From Hemibagrus wyckioides (Eukaryota; Chordata; Actinopteri; Siluriformes; Bagridae), in NCBI RefSeq assembly GCF_019097595.1, contig NC_080734.1:6726892-6790891 (forward strand): a stretch of 64,000 nt of DNA. Direction: 5' to 3'. Positions 46,803-60,300 of the stretch are shown here, piece by piece. The position numbers were made by a program, and so were the translations under genes. The notes beneath the pieces are model-generated. The model was not told the origin of the DNA. It did no database searches and saw nothing but the letters and a program-made list of their open reading frames with translations. How positions within the stretch are numbered: position 1 is the stretch's first letter; each line of letters begins with the position of its first letter.

Positions 46803-49800
46803 AAAATAAAGTTAAAAATCACTAACTATTTGAAAGCTACAACAATTATATTAAGCTTTTTACATTTGTAGACATAGTTAGCTGAGAGTTTGTCCTCCAT
46901 CTTGAAAGCTTCAGAAAATATGATATTATTTCCAGTAAAGGAACATAGTGAGCATTGTTGATCCCTGGATTTGATTTTGTAATGCATTGTGGGAGTATAT
47001 TTGGTAATGAACATTTTTAGGGAGCAAAAGATTTCGTGACTGAGGGATGAAGCCCTTAAAATGGCCGACTCCCTGATCAGTGGCCTGACTATCAGGGAAC
47101 AAGGGAGCTGATTGAGATGCAGCCGCTATTTCACTTCTCTAGTGTAATGTTTTTCTCTGGTTCATTTATTTTCAGTGAATTAGTCAGACCCTGTTTTTAG
47201 AAGTCACTGATGTTAATCGAGTCACGCAGATGGTACCTTGTAGTCATGCCTTGTAGCGTTTGGTAGTTTTCCCATGTTCTACAAATGGCAAGATGCTATT
47301 TAATTCTGAGGGCAGTAAATCAATGCTGAAATTTGCAAGAATGGTTTAATCGCTGCGTATTAATACACCTCTGTCTTTGGCAGTTAGGCGTAAAACTTAC
47401 AGCTTGGCATATTAAACTTGAACAGAGCTAATGGCAGCAAACCCCTTCATCAGTAATGACAAAAGTGTACTCACTTGTTGGTGCAGGTGGAGCAGCTGTT
47501 TTTGCTAGCAACAAATTACCAAGAATTAGCGAAACAATTAGAAATTTTTTTATCATAACATAATACAGAAATCAAGAATACCTTCTGAATCAGCCACTTT
47601 GTCTTCCGGAGCAGGTTTGATGGTAGGCTGTTTCTTTTCGGGAGCAGGTTTGGCAGGTCTTCTCTCTTGTTTACCTTTAACAGAAGAGAATATGCTGCCT
47701 TTACTCCTTTCCATCAATTCAGTGACATTTCTGTGATTGTCTCTGACAGGTAATGCACAGTCAATCCATCATCAATCATTTTCTGCTAGTTTTATACACA
47801 CACACACACACACAATTTTTTTGTACTTCTAAGCCATGACAATTCAGAGTTCTCTGCAATTACAGAGTGCTGTAACAGGCAATCAAACACTCATTTAATC
47901 TCAGCTGTCATGAGTGCACACAAAGTCAGGCTTTTAGTCCAGTACGTTGCTATTTAACTGATCCAATTTTCTTGTGTCAATGAGAGTTAAGATTTTAAAT
48001 AGGGATTTGTTCAGTATTACCACACGAGGCGACTCTGCTTTAGAATTGAAAAAATAATATTCAATATCCGGTATTTACACTACGAAGGGGTTGAATGCCT
48101 GATTAGTCATTGATTCATTTTCTGTAACAGCAGCACTGACATACAGAAGTGTATATGTTTAAAAGAACCCTCTTTGTTAACAGTTCTAATATTTTGCACA
48201 TTGCGCTGTATAACGTAATATACAGAATATGATATTGGTCGGTGTAATTTTGTATATCTGTCCTGTACTCTTTTGTTTTGTATTATCTTTTTGTCTTTGC
48301 ACTAGGTTGCACACGTTGCACTTTATGTGGTTAGGACAACTTATTTTCAGTCCTTAGTTCTGTGTTGTTTTGTAGCATCAGGATCCTGGAGAAACGTTGT
48401 TTCATTTCCCTGTGTACTGTGTCAGATGTATACGGTTGAAATGACAATAAAAGCTTCCTGACCTGACCTGACTTGATAGAACAGTAGATAAAATCACAGG
48501 TCTATATTGATGTGTGCATTTTTTCTATAGGTGCATTTATGGCGCATGCTTGAGACAAACTGGTTTGGTAATTGTTACGGTAGTTTTCAGTAAGGAGATT
48601 TCCACCATTTTTGGAATGAGTCTCCAGTGTTGGTGCTTTGTAGCACTGATAGGAGTCTTTGCAGTTTCTCTTTACAAGCTTTACATTTTTTTTAGTCTTA
48701 TTAACTTCAAGAGAGAGAATAGAAGAGACTGGTGAGGGAATGGCGGCATGACAGAGCTACAGAAATGTCTGTGATAACAAGAACTAACTTGCTTTGTTAG
48801 CAACATTAAACTATAAATGGATATGAAAAGGAGTTGGAAATCGGTGTTTAGTAAATAAAAATTGTAATTTTTTGGTGGATTTTTATAAGAGGACTTCAGC
48901 TGCTGTTAGATTCAAGATTCAAGACTCTGTCACAAAGTTATACAGTTATATATACAGTACACAACTTGAAATGAAAACCTGGCCTGCTCCTCCTTAGACT
49001 GTGTATATTATTAAAAATATTAAAAATAAGATTGAATAAGAATAAGAGGAAATAGAAATGGAATATTAATATGAGGAAGCAACTGTTACAGGAAACAAGT
49101 CAGCCTCATGGTAATAACAATAACCCTGCTTCGTCTTGGGCCGCATCACACCACCATGCTATTGATTACTTCCATAACACACCAAAATCTTTTATTCAGA
49201 ACTTATAAATCACAATCTCCTGAAGCTAATATCCTTTATTATATCTGCAGCTCACCTTTTACAGCAATGGGTCTGGCCACTTTTGCTAAAATACAAAATA
49301 CAAAACAGAACAAAAAATAAGTTTCGTGATTAGTTCTGTCAGTGTAATAGTTCAAGCCTTTCTGCACTACAATTTAGTAATGATTCCAAATAAAATAAAA
49401 CATCGCTTACCTGGGAGTGCAGGTTGTTTTGCTTTCGTTGGCTTCCTTTTGATTTTATCTGCCAATAAATCCAAATGAGAACATTATTTGAAGTTTACGA
49501 CGCCAAACAAAAGAGCTATTTGGGATTGTGGTTTGAATTTGGATTGCGCTTAATTAACGTTAGTTAATTACGCTGTAACCGAGTACCATCATGTTGTTTC
49601 TGTTCTTTATAATGTTTATCAATCTTTATAAGACATGACAGGAAACAGTGGGGTGTTTTTTTTTTTTTTTTGGGGGGGGGGGGGGTTACACTCAAAAATG
49701 TGATTTAGCGACTGACTGATTTGATTATGGCAGCTGCTGTGAGCATTTTAATAAAATATGAGCCAAAATCTTAATGGGGACTAAAAATAATTGAAGTCAC

Positions 49801-52800
49801 CTGAGGTCATTAATTAGCTAGATTTCTACCACTCCCATTCTCTTTGGGCTTTATTTCATCATTCAGAACAGCAGCGCTAGGTTTTTACTCCTAGTTTACT
49901 TGAAGATGAAACTGTTTGGCACAAAATGAAAAGAAAAGAAAGAGCAATTATATACTGAAAAAAAACCTCTTGTGTAAAAGCATGCAGCTTATTCACCTAC
50001 CCTCGACTGCAGGCTTCACGTCCTTGACTCCTTTCTTCTCTTTTCCTTTTGAGATGATTAAATGAACAGAACATTAGTGCGTCGTTATGCTGAATCAAAA
50101 CTTTGAATCGTTAAACTGTGAAAAAGTGAGTATTCAAATTATTTTTGATTAAACTCCATGATTGCACGCAGAGGTTTGATCAAAATAAGAGGAGCGTAGT
50201 GTGTACAAATTATACTAAGCAATTCCGCTTAAACAAAACTATTTTGCAATTCTTCAGGTGATTAATTTGCCACGGATGCAATTACCTCTAATGGCATCAG
50301 CTGGATTTACTCTTGCTTTATAATTAAAATAGAATTGTTGGCCTCCAAAGCGCATCGCAAGATGACTTGTCAAATTATCATGACAGACAATTTTGTTCTT
50401 TGTCACGCACACAAGCTTCCAAAGCAAACGTGTGTTTTTATAATAAGGACCTGTCTCTCAAAGGGATTGTCTGTCTTAACAGAGGCCTATTTGAAAAAAA
50501 AAAAAAAAAAGCCATTAAAACGTACATAATACCTCTGGGTACATTCAGGTTTTTAATGTTTCATACTAATTAGTAAAGAAAATAGGACAGAAAATACAAA
50601 TCTGTTTTTGTTCATAAAGTGATTTTGCTCTTGTGAGGATTATGTGAATTGAATTTTACACTTGGATGTCACAATTCATTGTAAAGGGAAATGCCCGATT
50701 GTTGCTCATTAAAAAAAAAGAATGTTCAGTAGGAAAATCTAATTAAGGGTGTTTTCACACCTAGTTCGTTTGAGCACTCAAAGCAGTCTCAGGATGATAG
50801 AACGTATTTATGTGAACAAATGATCCCAGACCCCCCCTGAACGGCCCACAAACAAACAGACCAACCTCAGGGGGCCATTTGACGAGGGGATCCGAGTCTG
50901 AGTACGGTTTGTTTGCGGGTCCTTTTGTGGTTTGGTTGATTTATATGATGTGACCAAAGAGCTGTTGTTCCCTTTATTGGTCACAGTAAAATTCTTTCTT
51001 TGCATATCCCATCCTTTGAGGGTTGGGGTCAGAGCGCAGGGTCAGCCATGATGCAGTACCCCTGGAGCAGGGGGGGTTGGGGGCCTTGCTCAAGGATCCA
51101 GTGGTGGCAGCTTGGCAGTGCTGGGGTTTGAACCCCGAGCTTCTAATCAATAATTGGGAGCCTCAACCACTTGAGACACTTTTCACACAATGCCTACTCA
51201 TGAGGTTTTGTGGTCTCAGGAGGAGATCACTGTACTTATTGATATTTGGAGAGAGGACTGCATTAAATGCCAACTGTCCTCAACACAAGAATATCAGTTT
51301 TTCATTTGTTTTTGTAAAAAAAATTAAGGACAGAGGTTACAAAAGAACATGAAAACAAGAAGTATATGAGCACTTGGGACACAATATGACGATTATGAAC
51401 AGCCATCCGGGGTCCGAGTTGTTAAGAGGAGCTAAAAAGAAATTGTTTCACTGTTAAGTCCACTTGCATTGTGGACACCAAAAGGCTTGAAATCACTTGC
51501 AGCTGGTTTCTTGTCCGGTTCACTTTAAATGAATCATACTCAATTCAGTTAAAGTGTACTTTATATAAACCCCCCTAATTTCCAGGACTTTGAAACAGGC
51601 AGGTTTATTGGTTATTTGTTTGTTTCAATGCCATTTTGGCTCTTATGATGTGTGCAGAGCTGCCAAAGTAATCATTTCAATCTGCGATTTTCACTTATAG
51701 CAGTCTCTATAGTTTAAACAAAAAACTCCTCATGTTCATGGAGGAGGTCATCTCTCTTGTTGATAAGACAGTACAGAGGAAACTGGTTTGAGCTGCCAGG
51801 TTTGAGCTGATAGTAACTCAATCACTCTACATCCACAGTGAACAGAAAAGCATCTCAGCATGCACGAAACATCAGACCTAGAGGCGAATGAGCTACAACA
51901 GCAGTAGACTGGATTCACTCCTGTCAGCCAAGAACAGGGATCTGAGGCTATCAGGGGTCTTGCCAAAACTGCAAAACTGAACAGTTCAGCAAGATCAGGA
52001 AGAAAAAAAATCACCTGCTCTTTGTCTGGTCTTCAGCCAGCGAATCTGAGTGAATCTGAGTGAATTCAGTGAATCTGAGCCTTTGATAGCTTCAGATTCT
52101 CCTCCGATCTCTACATTAATGAGAGGTTTCGGCCTGCATAACCTCCACACACAAGATTTTTTCCCCATCTGGAGTCAGTAACAAAGATCACACTTTCTGA
52201 TTTAAACAGTTTGATTTGAACAGTAACTGAAGCTCCTGACTTCCTGTTCTTTGTCCGCCACAGCAGATCATTTGCTCCACATATTTTGATTTGGCACAGC
52301 TTAGACGCCGAGTGCCCTTCTCGAAAGAAACCCTCCCATTTTATCCAGGCTTGGGACCGGCACTGAGAGTCAGCTCTTCAGAGGCTGGGTTAGCACCCTG
52401 CCTGAGATTTGAACCCAGGCCTCAGCAACGAGATTACAGGACCCTCTGGACCACCAAGCTCCTGACTTGTACCTGCTTGATTTTTATGCACTGTGCTGCT
52501 GCTACATGATTGAATGATTGAATATCTGCATAAATGAGCAGGTGGATGACGAGTGTATATAATATATATTTCGATCCTGAAATCCATTCCTTTACTTTAA
52601 TGACCTTTAATATGCTTTCAGCCTTGCTGTATTTAGCACTCGAGTGCTTCCAAGGTAACAGTGATATTACGGTTTTGATGTTCAGGAGATGTATAGCAAT
52701 GTATAGATTGACCTTTAAGTAGCTTATTGGCCTTGTATTGTGCAGTGGCAATCTCGTCTCATCTCATCTGATCTGATCTGATCTGATCTGATCTGATCTT

Positions 52801-55800
52801 ATCCTGGAATTAGTCCATGATCTTAAAAGAAATACAGTATAAAAGAAATACTGATGTATTTAAATTTATGCTAACCTTTCTCCATGACTTTAGCCTTCCT
52901 TTTTGCTGTAAAAATATTACATGGTTAGACATTAGAATTTAGTTCAAATGACACAATAACTGATCAAATTCATTAAAAAAAACATACTAGGTCCAGTTGA
53001 TCTGATGGGTTTGGTCAGCTTTGGTACTTCTGCAGGACAAAAATAAAGTAATATTAAAATAAAAAAAATATATATATATATATATTTTTTCTTCTGTGTA
53101 CTGTATCTGTGTATGTGCCTTGTCTATGGGGGATCAGCCTGAGCTTCTCTTTGGGAGTCAGAAGACCTGTAACACACGTGTGTATATGAAACAAAAGCTT
53201 ACTCACAATCTCTGGGATTATTTATTGTGGAAAAGAAACATTTTCTAAAATATTAACACCTACCTTTCCTTTTCTGGGGTTTTACTCTCTTTTCAGGTGC
53301 CTTTGCTTTCAATACTTTAGAGACAGTGGCTGGAAAAGACATGTACAGTATGTTAAAAAAAATATCAGACTTGCTTTCAAAGGCAGTGTTTTCAAATTAC
53401 ACGGTAAAGGAATAATATTACAGTGGAACCTCGGGCATATGATTTTAATTCGTTCTGGAGGTGAGTTCTTAAGGTGAATTTTCCCATAACAAATAACGTA
53501 AATGCAGATAATCCGTTCCAGCCACCCAAAAATATCACAAATATTCCCAGTACGAAGCGTATGTAAACTGTATGGCTGCTTACAAAGAACTGACCCAAAC
53601 CAAGCATTCCATGTCAAGGGTCCTCACAGGAAGACGTGTGACCAAGCTTGGGTTAAAAATTTGGAAACTCTCTTCAACTGGCTTTGCTCGGCTTTCCATT
53701 GATGCAAAGTTTTGAACAGCTCCTGGACATAGGCGTTCGGTTCGGTTCGGTTTGTTCATATGCCGATGCAAATTTCTTGCAAAATTTCAATTCTTAAGGT
53801 GAACATTTATAATGGAGGGCATTCGTATGCCAAGGTTCCACTGTAAATATGTTGTAAATATCATCTCAGACACAACATTTCGCATTACGGAAATCTGATA
53901 TTTGGCCACATACAGTACATCATAGCAGAATAGATCTAAAGTAAGTGATTATATTTGTCTATGGCAATGTCGATTTCTCAATTCTGTTTAACCAGAAGCT
54001 AATAAGACAAACAGGGACTTGTATAGCAGGTGCTTTACAGAAACTGATTGAAAACACACACAATCTTTAAAACAGTGAAGGTTTTCTGAGAGAAATCATT
54101 TATTTAGCATTGTTAGAAGGACTATCCAATGTCAAAGCTTTGAAACGGTCAGAGGTAAGGCTACAGTTTGAAGGTTTTTTTCTCTTGAACTTTAAGTGAG
54201 AAAGAGAAGCTGTTGAGGGAATAACCCTTTACAGCTGCTATAACATAAGTGATAACCTGTTTCACAGATTAACTAACTATGAATTTTTTTTTAAAGCATG
54301 TAATTATTTTTATTTATAAAAAATGTGAGAAGTTGGTGTAATATTAAATGAGTGAAAACTGTTATATTAATTTTCTGTAACTGCACATTCAAAATGTTTT
54401 ATATCTTACCTATTATATGGCCATATATCAGATTTCTTCATGTTTTGGTGAAGCTTACCGTAAAAACACTGAACCTCCAGTGTTTCGATTTCCTGACAAA
54501 ATCCAACAATGTAAACTTCTGCTGGATATGGTTAAAATAGCTATTTACAGAATTTCATACCTTTCTTTATAGGTGTTAATTTTCTCTTCTTAACAGGAGG
54601 CTCTGAAATTAGGAAAACAATCTTCAGTTATGTTCACAATGTCATTCATATAAATGAAGACGATACAGATTTTTACTTGCAGGCTGAATTAGTTGAGCTC
54701 TTTACCTTGTTTTTTTGTTGCTTGCTTTGGTGTCTTTTGATCAGCATCTGGATTTTTAAGTGTCATAGACAATATCATGTAAGCATAAGCATAAAGCCAG
54801 GGCTTTATACAAGGAGCAAGGAGCTTTTTTTTATTGTTGTGATATTACTAAATAATGGAACTACGATCATATTTGCTAAGTAGCCTTAAACAGTGAAAAT
54901 AAACAGGTATCAATCATTTCAGTGATATCAATAAATTCAATAATTTAGCAGATTTCAGTGAATAATCTAGATTGGGATTGTATTATGCTTTGTCACATAT
55001 ATGAGTATGAGAGTGGCTTGCTCTGTGTTTTGCAATGTAATATTTTTTGTACCAAGCGACCGTGATATGGTGTTAATTTTTAATGTTGTGGTCACAAATT
55101 AATATCCTGAAAGCAGAAACTGAATATTGTGCGGCCTCATCATAGTAACGTCAAAGTTGTGGCTACAAATCATGCAACTCGAGCCTATGATTTCATTTAT
55201 CTGTTGGAACGTCCTTAATGTGTTGGAAGTGGGAGAACAAAGTAATGTAAGGTGATACAGTCTACGGCCGCTGACTCCGTCATGTCTATAAGCATCATTT
55301 CAGTGTTGAAGTAATGTGTAATATTATAAACCATCTCCATGCTTGTGGCCACAGTGGATGAATTTAAATGGTTTCTGTTTGCCACTCATTTTAAATTACA
55401 ATTTTTAAGCATTTTATGGCCATGAAATACATTTGCAAACATGTTTACAAACATGTTTTGCCCTTGGGGTCAATTTGAGCCCAGCATTTTAAACCTCCCG
55501 AATATAATTTTTACCCAGGTTTTTTTTGTCAGGTAATTTATGTTTCTTTGTTGACTACCTAAATAGCTTTTTAAATATAAAACATAACCCCAACACAACC
55601 CAACCAGCCCATTCTCCTAAACTTCTGTACAAGACACTGAAAACATTTTATCATCATCATTCTATATTTAATTAGGAAAAGTCAATAAATATGAAGCAAA
55701 AAGAAATGTGTCAAAGGTACAGTATATTAAGAGTCATTAAACACTGAATCGGGTCAAATTGACCCCAAAGATAATAGGAGGGTTAATTGAAATCATATAT

Positions 55801-56227
55801 TTAATATATTCACCTTTACATTAAGGAAACATTTGCTAAGCTGACTATGATTTTTATTTCTGCCAAAAAAGAAGAAAGAAAGAAAACCATCCACAGCTGT
55901 CCCTCAGGATTATTTACGTGTTTTTTCTTTTTTAGTTTTTGTTTTTTTCCCCCAAAACCACTGTATAAAGCAGAATTGTGTTGTCAAGAAGAGGACATAC
56001 CTTGTCTTTGAAGCGTGACTGCATGAGTTGCTATTGCAGCAAACTGAGACTCTGAAGGTAAAAAACATCAAAATGGTCAAAAGCTCAGTAACCTGGTGTC
56101 TTCAAATTAGAATTGCAAATCAGACACAGCAAGTAGAGAGTCATTTCAGGGTTGAGCAGCACACTGCTGAATAAGACGACATGAAAACACAACACCAGAC
56201 AGTCTGGAGACTTTATTTTATCTTCTG

Positions 56228-56284
<57 letters not shown>

Positions 56285-57115
56285 CTCTTTCATTGAAGCT
56301 AATGCATTATGAGAGCAGGGGGAAAAAAACATGACATAAAATGCACAACCCTGTCACTACATCCCTGTCCATCAGGACAACGACAAAAGTAAGAGCACAG
56401 ACTGGTAGCTTAGCGTCTTAGCCATTAGCTGTGCCTATTTGCTGAGCAAATAAACAGCACACAAAAGGAAAACACAAACATATTCAAGTTCCAGGTATAT
56501 TAATGAGGCTTAATCTCACTAATTACTCTGGCACGGGAGCAGTGCTAATTATGCACTAATCATTCCCTCAGTCTAAAAATAGAGCTTGAATTGTTTTCTA
56601 CACCATTAAATAGCAATTTCAGCTACTAGAATAAGGAGTAGATTTTTTTATTTTATTTTATGAAATGGATGATGAGCAAAATAATACTGTGAAAGTTGAA
56701 ATATTTAAAAAATAATTTAATAAAAAATAATTAAAAGGAATTAAACGACCTTGGAACCATAGCAAGCCTCCATTTAGTATACAGCATTTTGCGTAAGTAT
56801 TCACCCCCTTGAACTTGCAGCTCAGATTTTTTTTCTTCTTTTAGATTTATACAATACATCTAACATTGGAACATTTTCCTTTTGTCAGAAAAAGGTTAAT
56901 TTGCTTGCGTGAGTAATTAGCTTCCCCCTGAGGTCAATACTTTTTTTTTTTAGAAACAACTTAGACTGCAATTTCAGCTGCAGGAACATGTTTAGATTGC
57001 ATATACATTGACCACCATTATCTACAGTGAAGATAGCTTTAAGCTCCATCCACTTTCCACAATTACATGATGTCATTTATCTCTATAAATCAATCAATCA
57101 ATAAATAAATAAGTA

Positions 57116-57187
<72 letters not shown>

Positions 57188-57310
57188 AATTCCTCATATA
57201 GACATATCCAATTTATGTATTATGATGTAGTTTTATTTTTTTTTGTATATTCAGAACCAAATCAATTTCCATATCCATATCAATTTCAATCAAAATGGTA
57301 TAAAGTAATC

Positions 57311-57368
<58 letters not shown>

Positions 57369-60300
57369 GTTGCTGTTCAATAAAGAAAGGATTTACAAAC
57401 ACTTCTCTAAAATGCTTTCTTTTAAGAGCATCTTTATTGATTAACTATTAACTTTTTAAGAATAGATTTTTTGCTTTTTATGCAAATGATTTTTGCAAAA
57501 ATACGCCAATGAAGTAATAATAATACTAATAAAACCTAACTGCTATAAATAAAGTTCAAAGACACTAATAAAAAAAAGTTATTTTGATAATCAACTGACA
57601 AAGATTTATGATTATCCCTATTGTATAAAACTCCTCATGGCAAGTGGAAGGGTTTCAGAGCAATGGGTGTGAATACTTATTTACGTGCAATTATTTGTAA
57701 ATAATTAAATATTCGTGATATACAATCTCATTAACTCTGTCGTAAATTGCAACAGAGGGCGAATACTTCTGCAAGATACCATTTTCTGCTGTAAAAGCAC
57801 ACATCCACATGCATTAGCAGTAATGAATTCATGGCTCAGGCTTTAAAGCTCAGATGATGCAGTCACATGCATTAGCTTCTTCAGCTGTGAAACAAATGAC
57901 CCACGCTAATCGAAGTGAAGCAGCTTTTAATACCTCGCACCGGCGTCGGTGGTAATGGACTATCTGTGACAATGTGATGCACTGCAAAATAAATGGTGAT
58001 TGTGATTATAAATTTCATTCAAATATTAATAAAAAATAAAGCAGGGGATCTTAATGTATATCATGATGGTGGAGTAAGTACTCACCGTACCAGCCGGGCG
58101 GAGCCGGGCAGTACACGGGCGTTGGGCGGCATGCTGGGACTGCAAGGTGTTAGAAATGAATATTTTTTTCTTTATACACACTTTTACAGATAGAAATACA
58201 TGTGTGTTGTGTTGTGTTGTGTTTTGTAGTGTTGTGTCACTTACGATCCTGCAGTGGGGCCACGATGTCAATGTCTTCTAAAAGGATGTATAGAAATGGA
58301 GCATTTTAAAAGGTTAGTCCAACTAATACACATGATTTTTTTTAAAGTGGTATATTAGTGTAATTTTAGAATTTACAGACAAAGAGAAAATGTCCATGCA
58401 ATCTGTTTGTGAAAAAGACCTGAGTAGTATAGAACCTGACCGAAGTATCAATTAAGAATTGTACTCAGTAATTGAATTTACATGAGTTTAAAGGTTATTT
58501 ATTTAATGTTTAGCTTAGCACTATGGCTTAGCACCAAATCACAGCAAGCGTGTCAGGAATTACTGGGACAATTCCCTGCCAGACCACCAGAGGGAGTGCT
58601 GGCAGGTGTTTCCCCATGTGTGTTGTGTCACATTTCTCCTATTGTCTGGTTTTCCTATTTTCCTAATGTGTTGCCCTATTATTCTTGCTCTTTTGTATCT
58701 GTCTTTGTCAAGTGTTTGGTTTTTAGGAGCTTTATGTTTATTCAAGTTGTGTCTTTCGTTTCGGTGATGCCTTCAGACCTTCAGGTATCCATGTTTTGTT
58801 TATTATATGTCCTGTCTGAGTTATGTCATATTGTTTATGTCAATCTAAGTTAATAAAAGCCAACACTCTTTTATCCTGCACTTAATTGTGATTTACAGCA
58901 TTTTGGGTGATCAGGCTCTTTATAGAATTTTCAGGTTCGATCCGTACCTCTGGCGGCATCTCCCATTGTGACAAAATATATAATATAGAATTGGAACTTG
59001 AAAGCTTTTCACACTGCATTTAACCCCGAGTTTAACCTCAGGTTGAGAACATTCCCACTTGTAATTTAGAAGCAGGGTTAGAACTCCTTTTTGCCCAAGG
59101 TTATTAAACCCAACAGTGCTTTGGTTTTGTTAACCTCTCATTGCGGTGCAGTGTTATGACTAGATGCTTATCAACAGACTATAACGTTCAGGAGACAGGA
59201 GGCTCGAACCCGGAGCTCTGTGGTAGTCACGATCGTTTATCAAACCAACAAGCAGGATAAATTAAAAGCACTGCTTTATTAAGACAACTGAAACAAGACT
59301 TACACAGAACTTACACGGACTACTGGAAAAATATAACGTGTAAACAAACAACAATGACTGATAAAGACAGATACAAAAGGGCTGGTATATATACGACAAA
59401 ACATTAGGGTACATGGAGAACAGATGACAGGGTGGAAAAGCAGAACAATAGGAAGGGTGTGGCACAACACACTTGGGGAATACAGAAACAAAAAACAAGC
59501 TATGGTCAAATGCCTGCCGGCACTTCCTCTAGAGGTCTGGTAGGGAACTGTCCCAGTAGCTTCTGGCACAGGCACCCAATCAGAAATTGAACAGCACGTG
59601 TCTCAGATCACGTGAAAACCAGGACCTAGCATCAGGCAGCAAAACATTAAACATCACATCCAACAGTATGTGGTAGTCTGTTCACATTCTCACTTACTTT
59701 ATAGCAGCTATAAACAGTCTTTCTTTCATCTGCCTCTTTATTTTGTCCCTTTCGTAGTTAATTAGGCAAAAAATAAAAACACGTTTTTTGATGCTACTGA
59801 AATTCTGAAACTGGTGACAAACGTTTCCTCAGAAAACCTCAAAATCATCAATCGTCAATCACTATATATTATTTTGCCATGGATGAGGATAAACTGCCTG
59901 GAGATACAAGGAATTGCTGTGAATGGTTCCACTGAGAAACCATGAAGGTGGCTTTGGACTGCAATTGCCAGGATGAGTTTTGCACTCAAATCTCCATCAG
60001 TGAATAGCTGATAACTTCAACTAATGAAATTTTCTGTTAAAATTAGAATTATAATTGATTTATAATCCCACTATCCAGTGAAACCCAGATGAGGTTCCCT
60101 TTTGAGGCTGGTTTCTCTGAAGGTTTATTCCTCATATCGTTTCAGTGAGTTTTCCCTCACCTCTCATTTATACGGAGCTGCTGTCAGAGCTCCTGTTAGA
60201 GAAACAGAGCATGCATGATGCTGAGGACTGCTTAAGCATGCATGTTTCAGGGAAGTGTAAACAAGTCACAAAGCTAATAAATGTTGATCTGCCTGAAAGC

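Larger units (their letters stand above)
56775..57775. repeat. Tc1-type element relic with microsatellites
   Basis: The left end (ATACAGCATTTTGCGTAAGT, ATTCACCCCCTTGAAC) and the right end (GGCGAATACTTCTGCAAGATACC) form imperfect inverted termini. The interior holds (GAAA)n at 57113-57188, (ATT)n at 57312-57368 and text typical of a fish non-autonomous element (GTGTGAATACTTATTTACGT). No transposase frame survives. Confidence 0.6.

Noticed and set aside
55812..55838. 27-bp AG/GT-bounded segment on the minus strand in a trdn intron
   Set aside because: In the required phase it contains an immediate stop codon (TAG).
58482..58853. 123-residue plus-strand frame
   Set aside because: It lies in one arm of an inverted repeat, and a similar frame appears in the other arm. 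No domain was recognised.
59694..59726. Possible trdn exon before a GTAAGTGAG donor on the minus strand
   Set aside because: No acceptor gives a length that is a multiple of three in the phase-1 series, and the residues do not fit.
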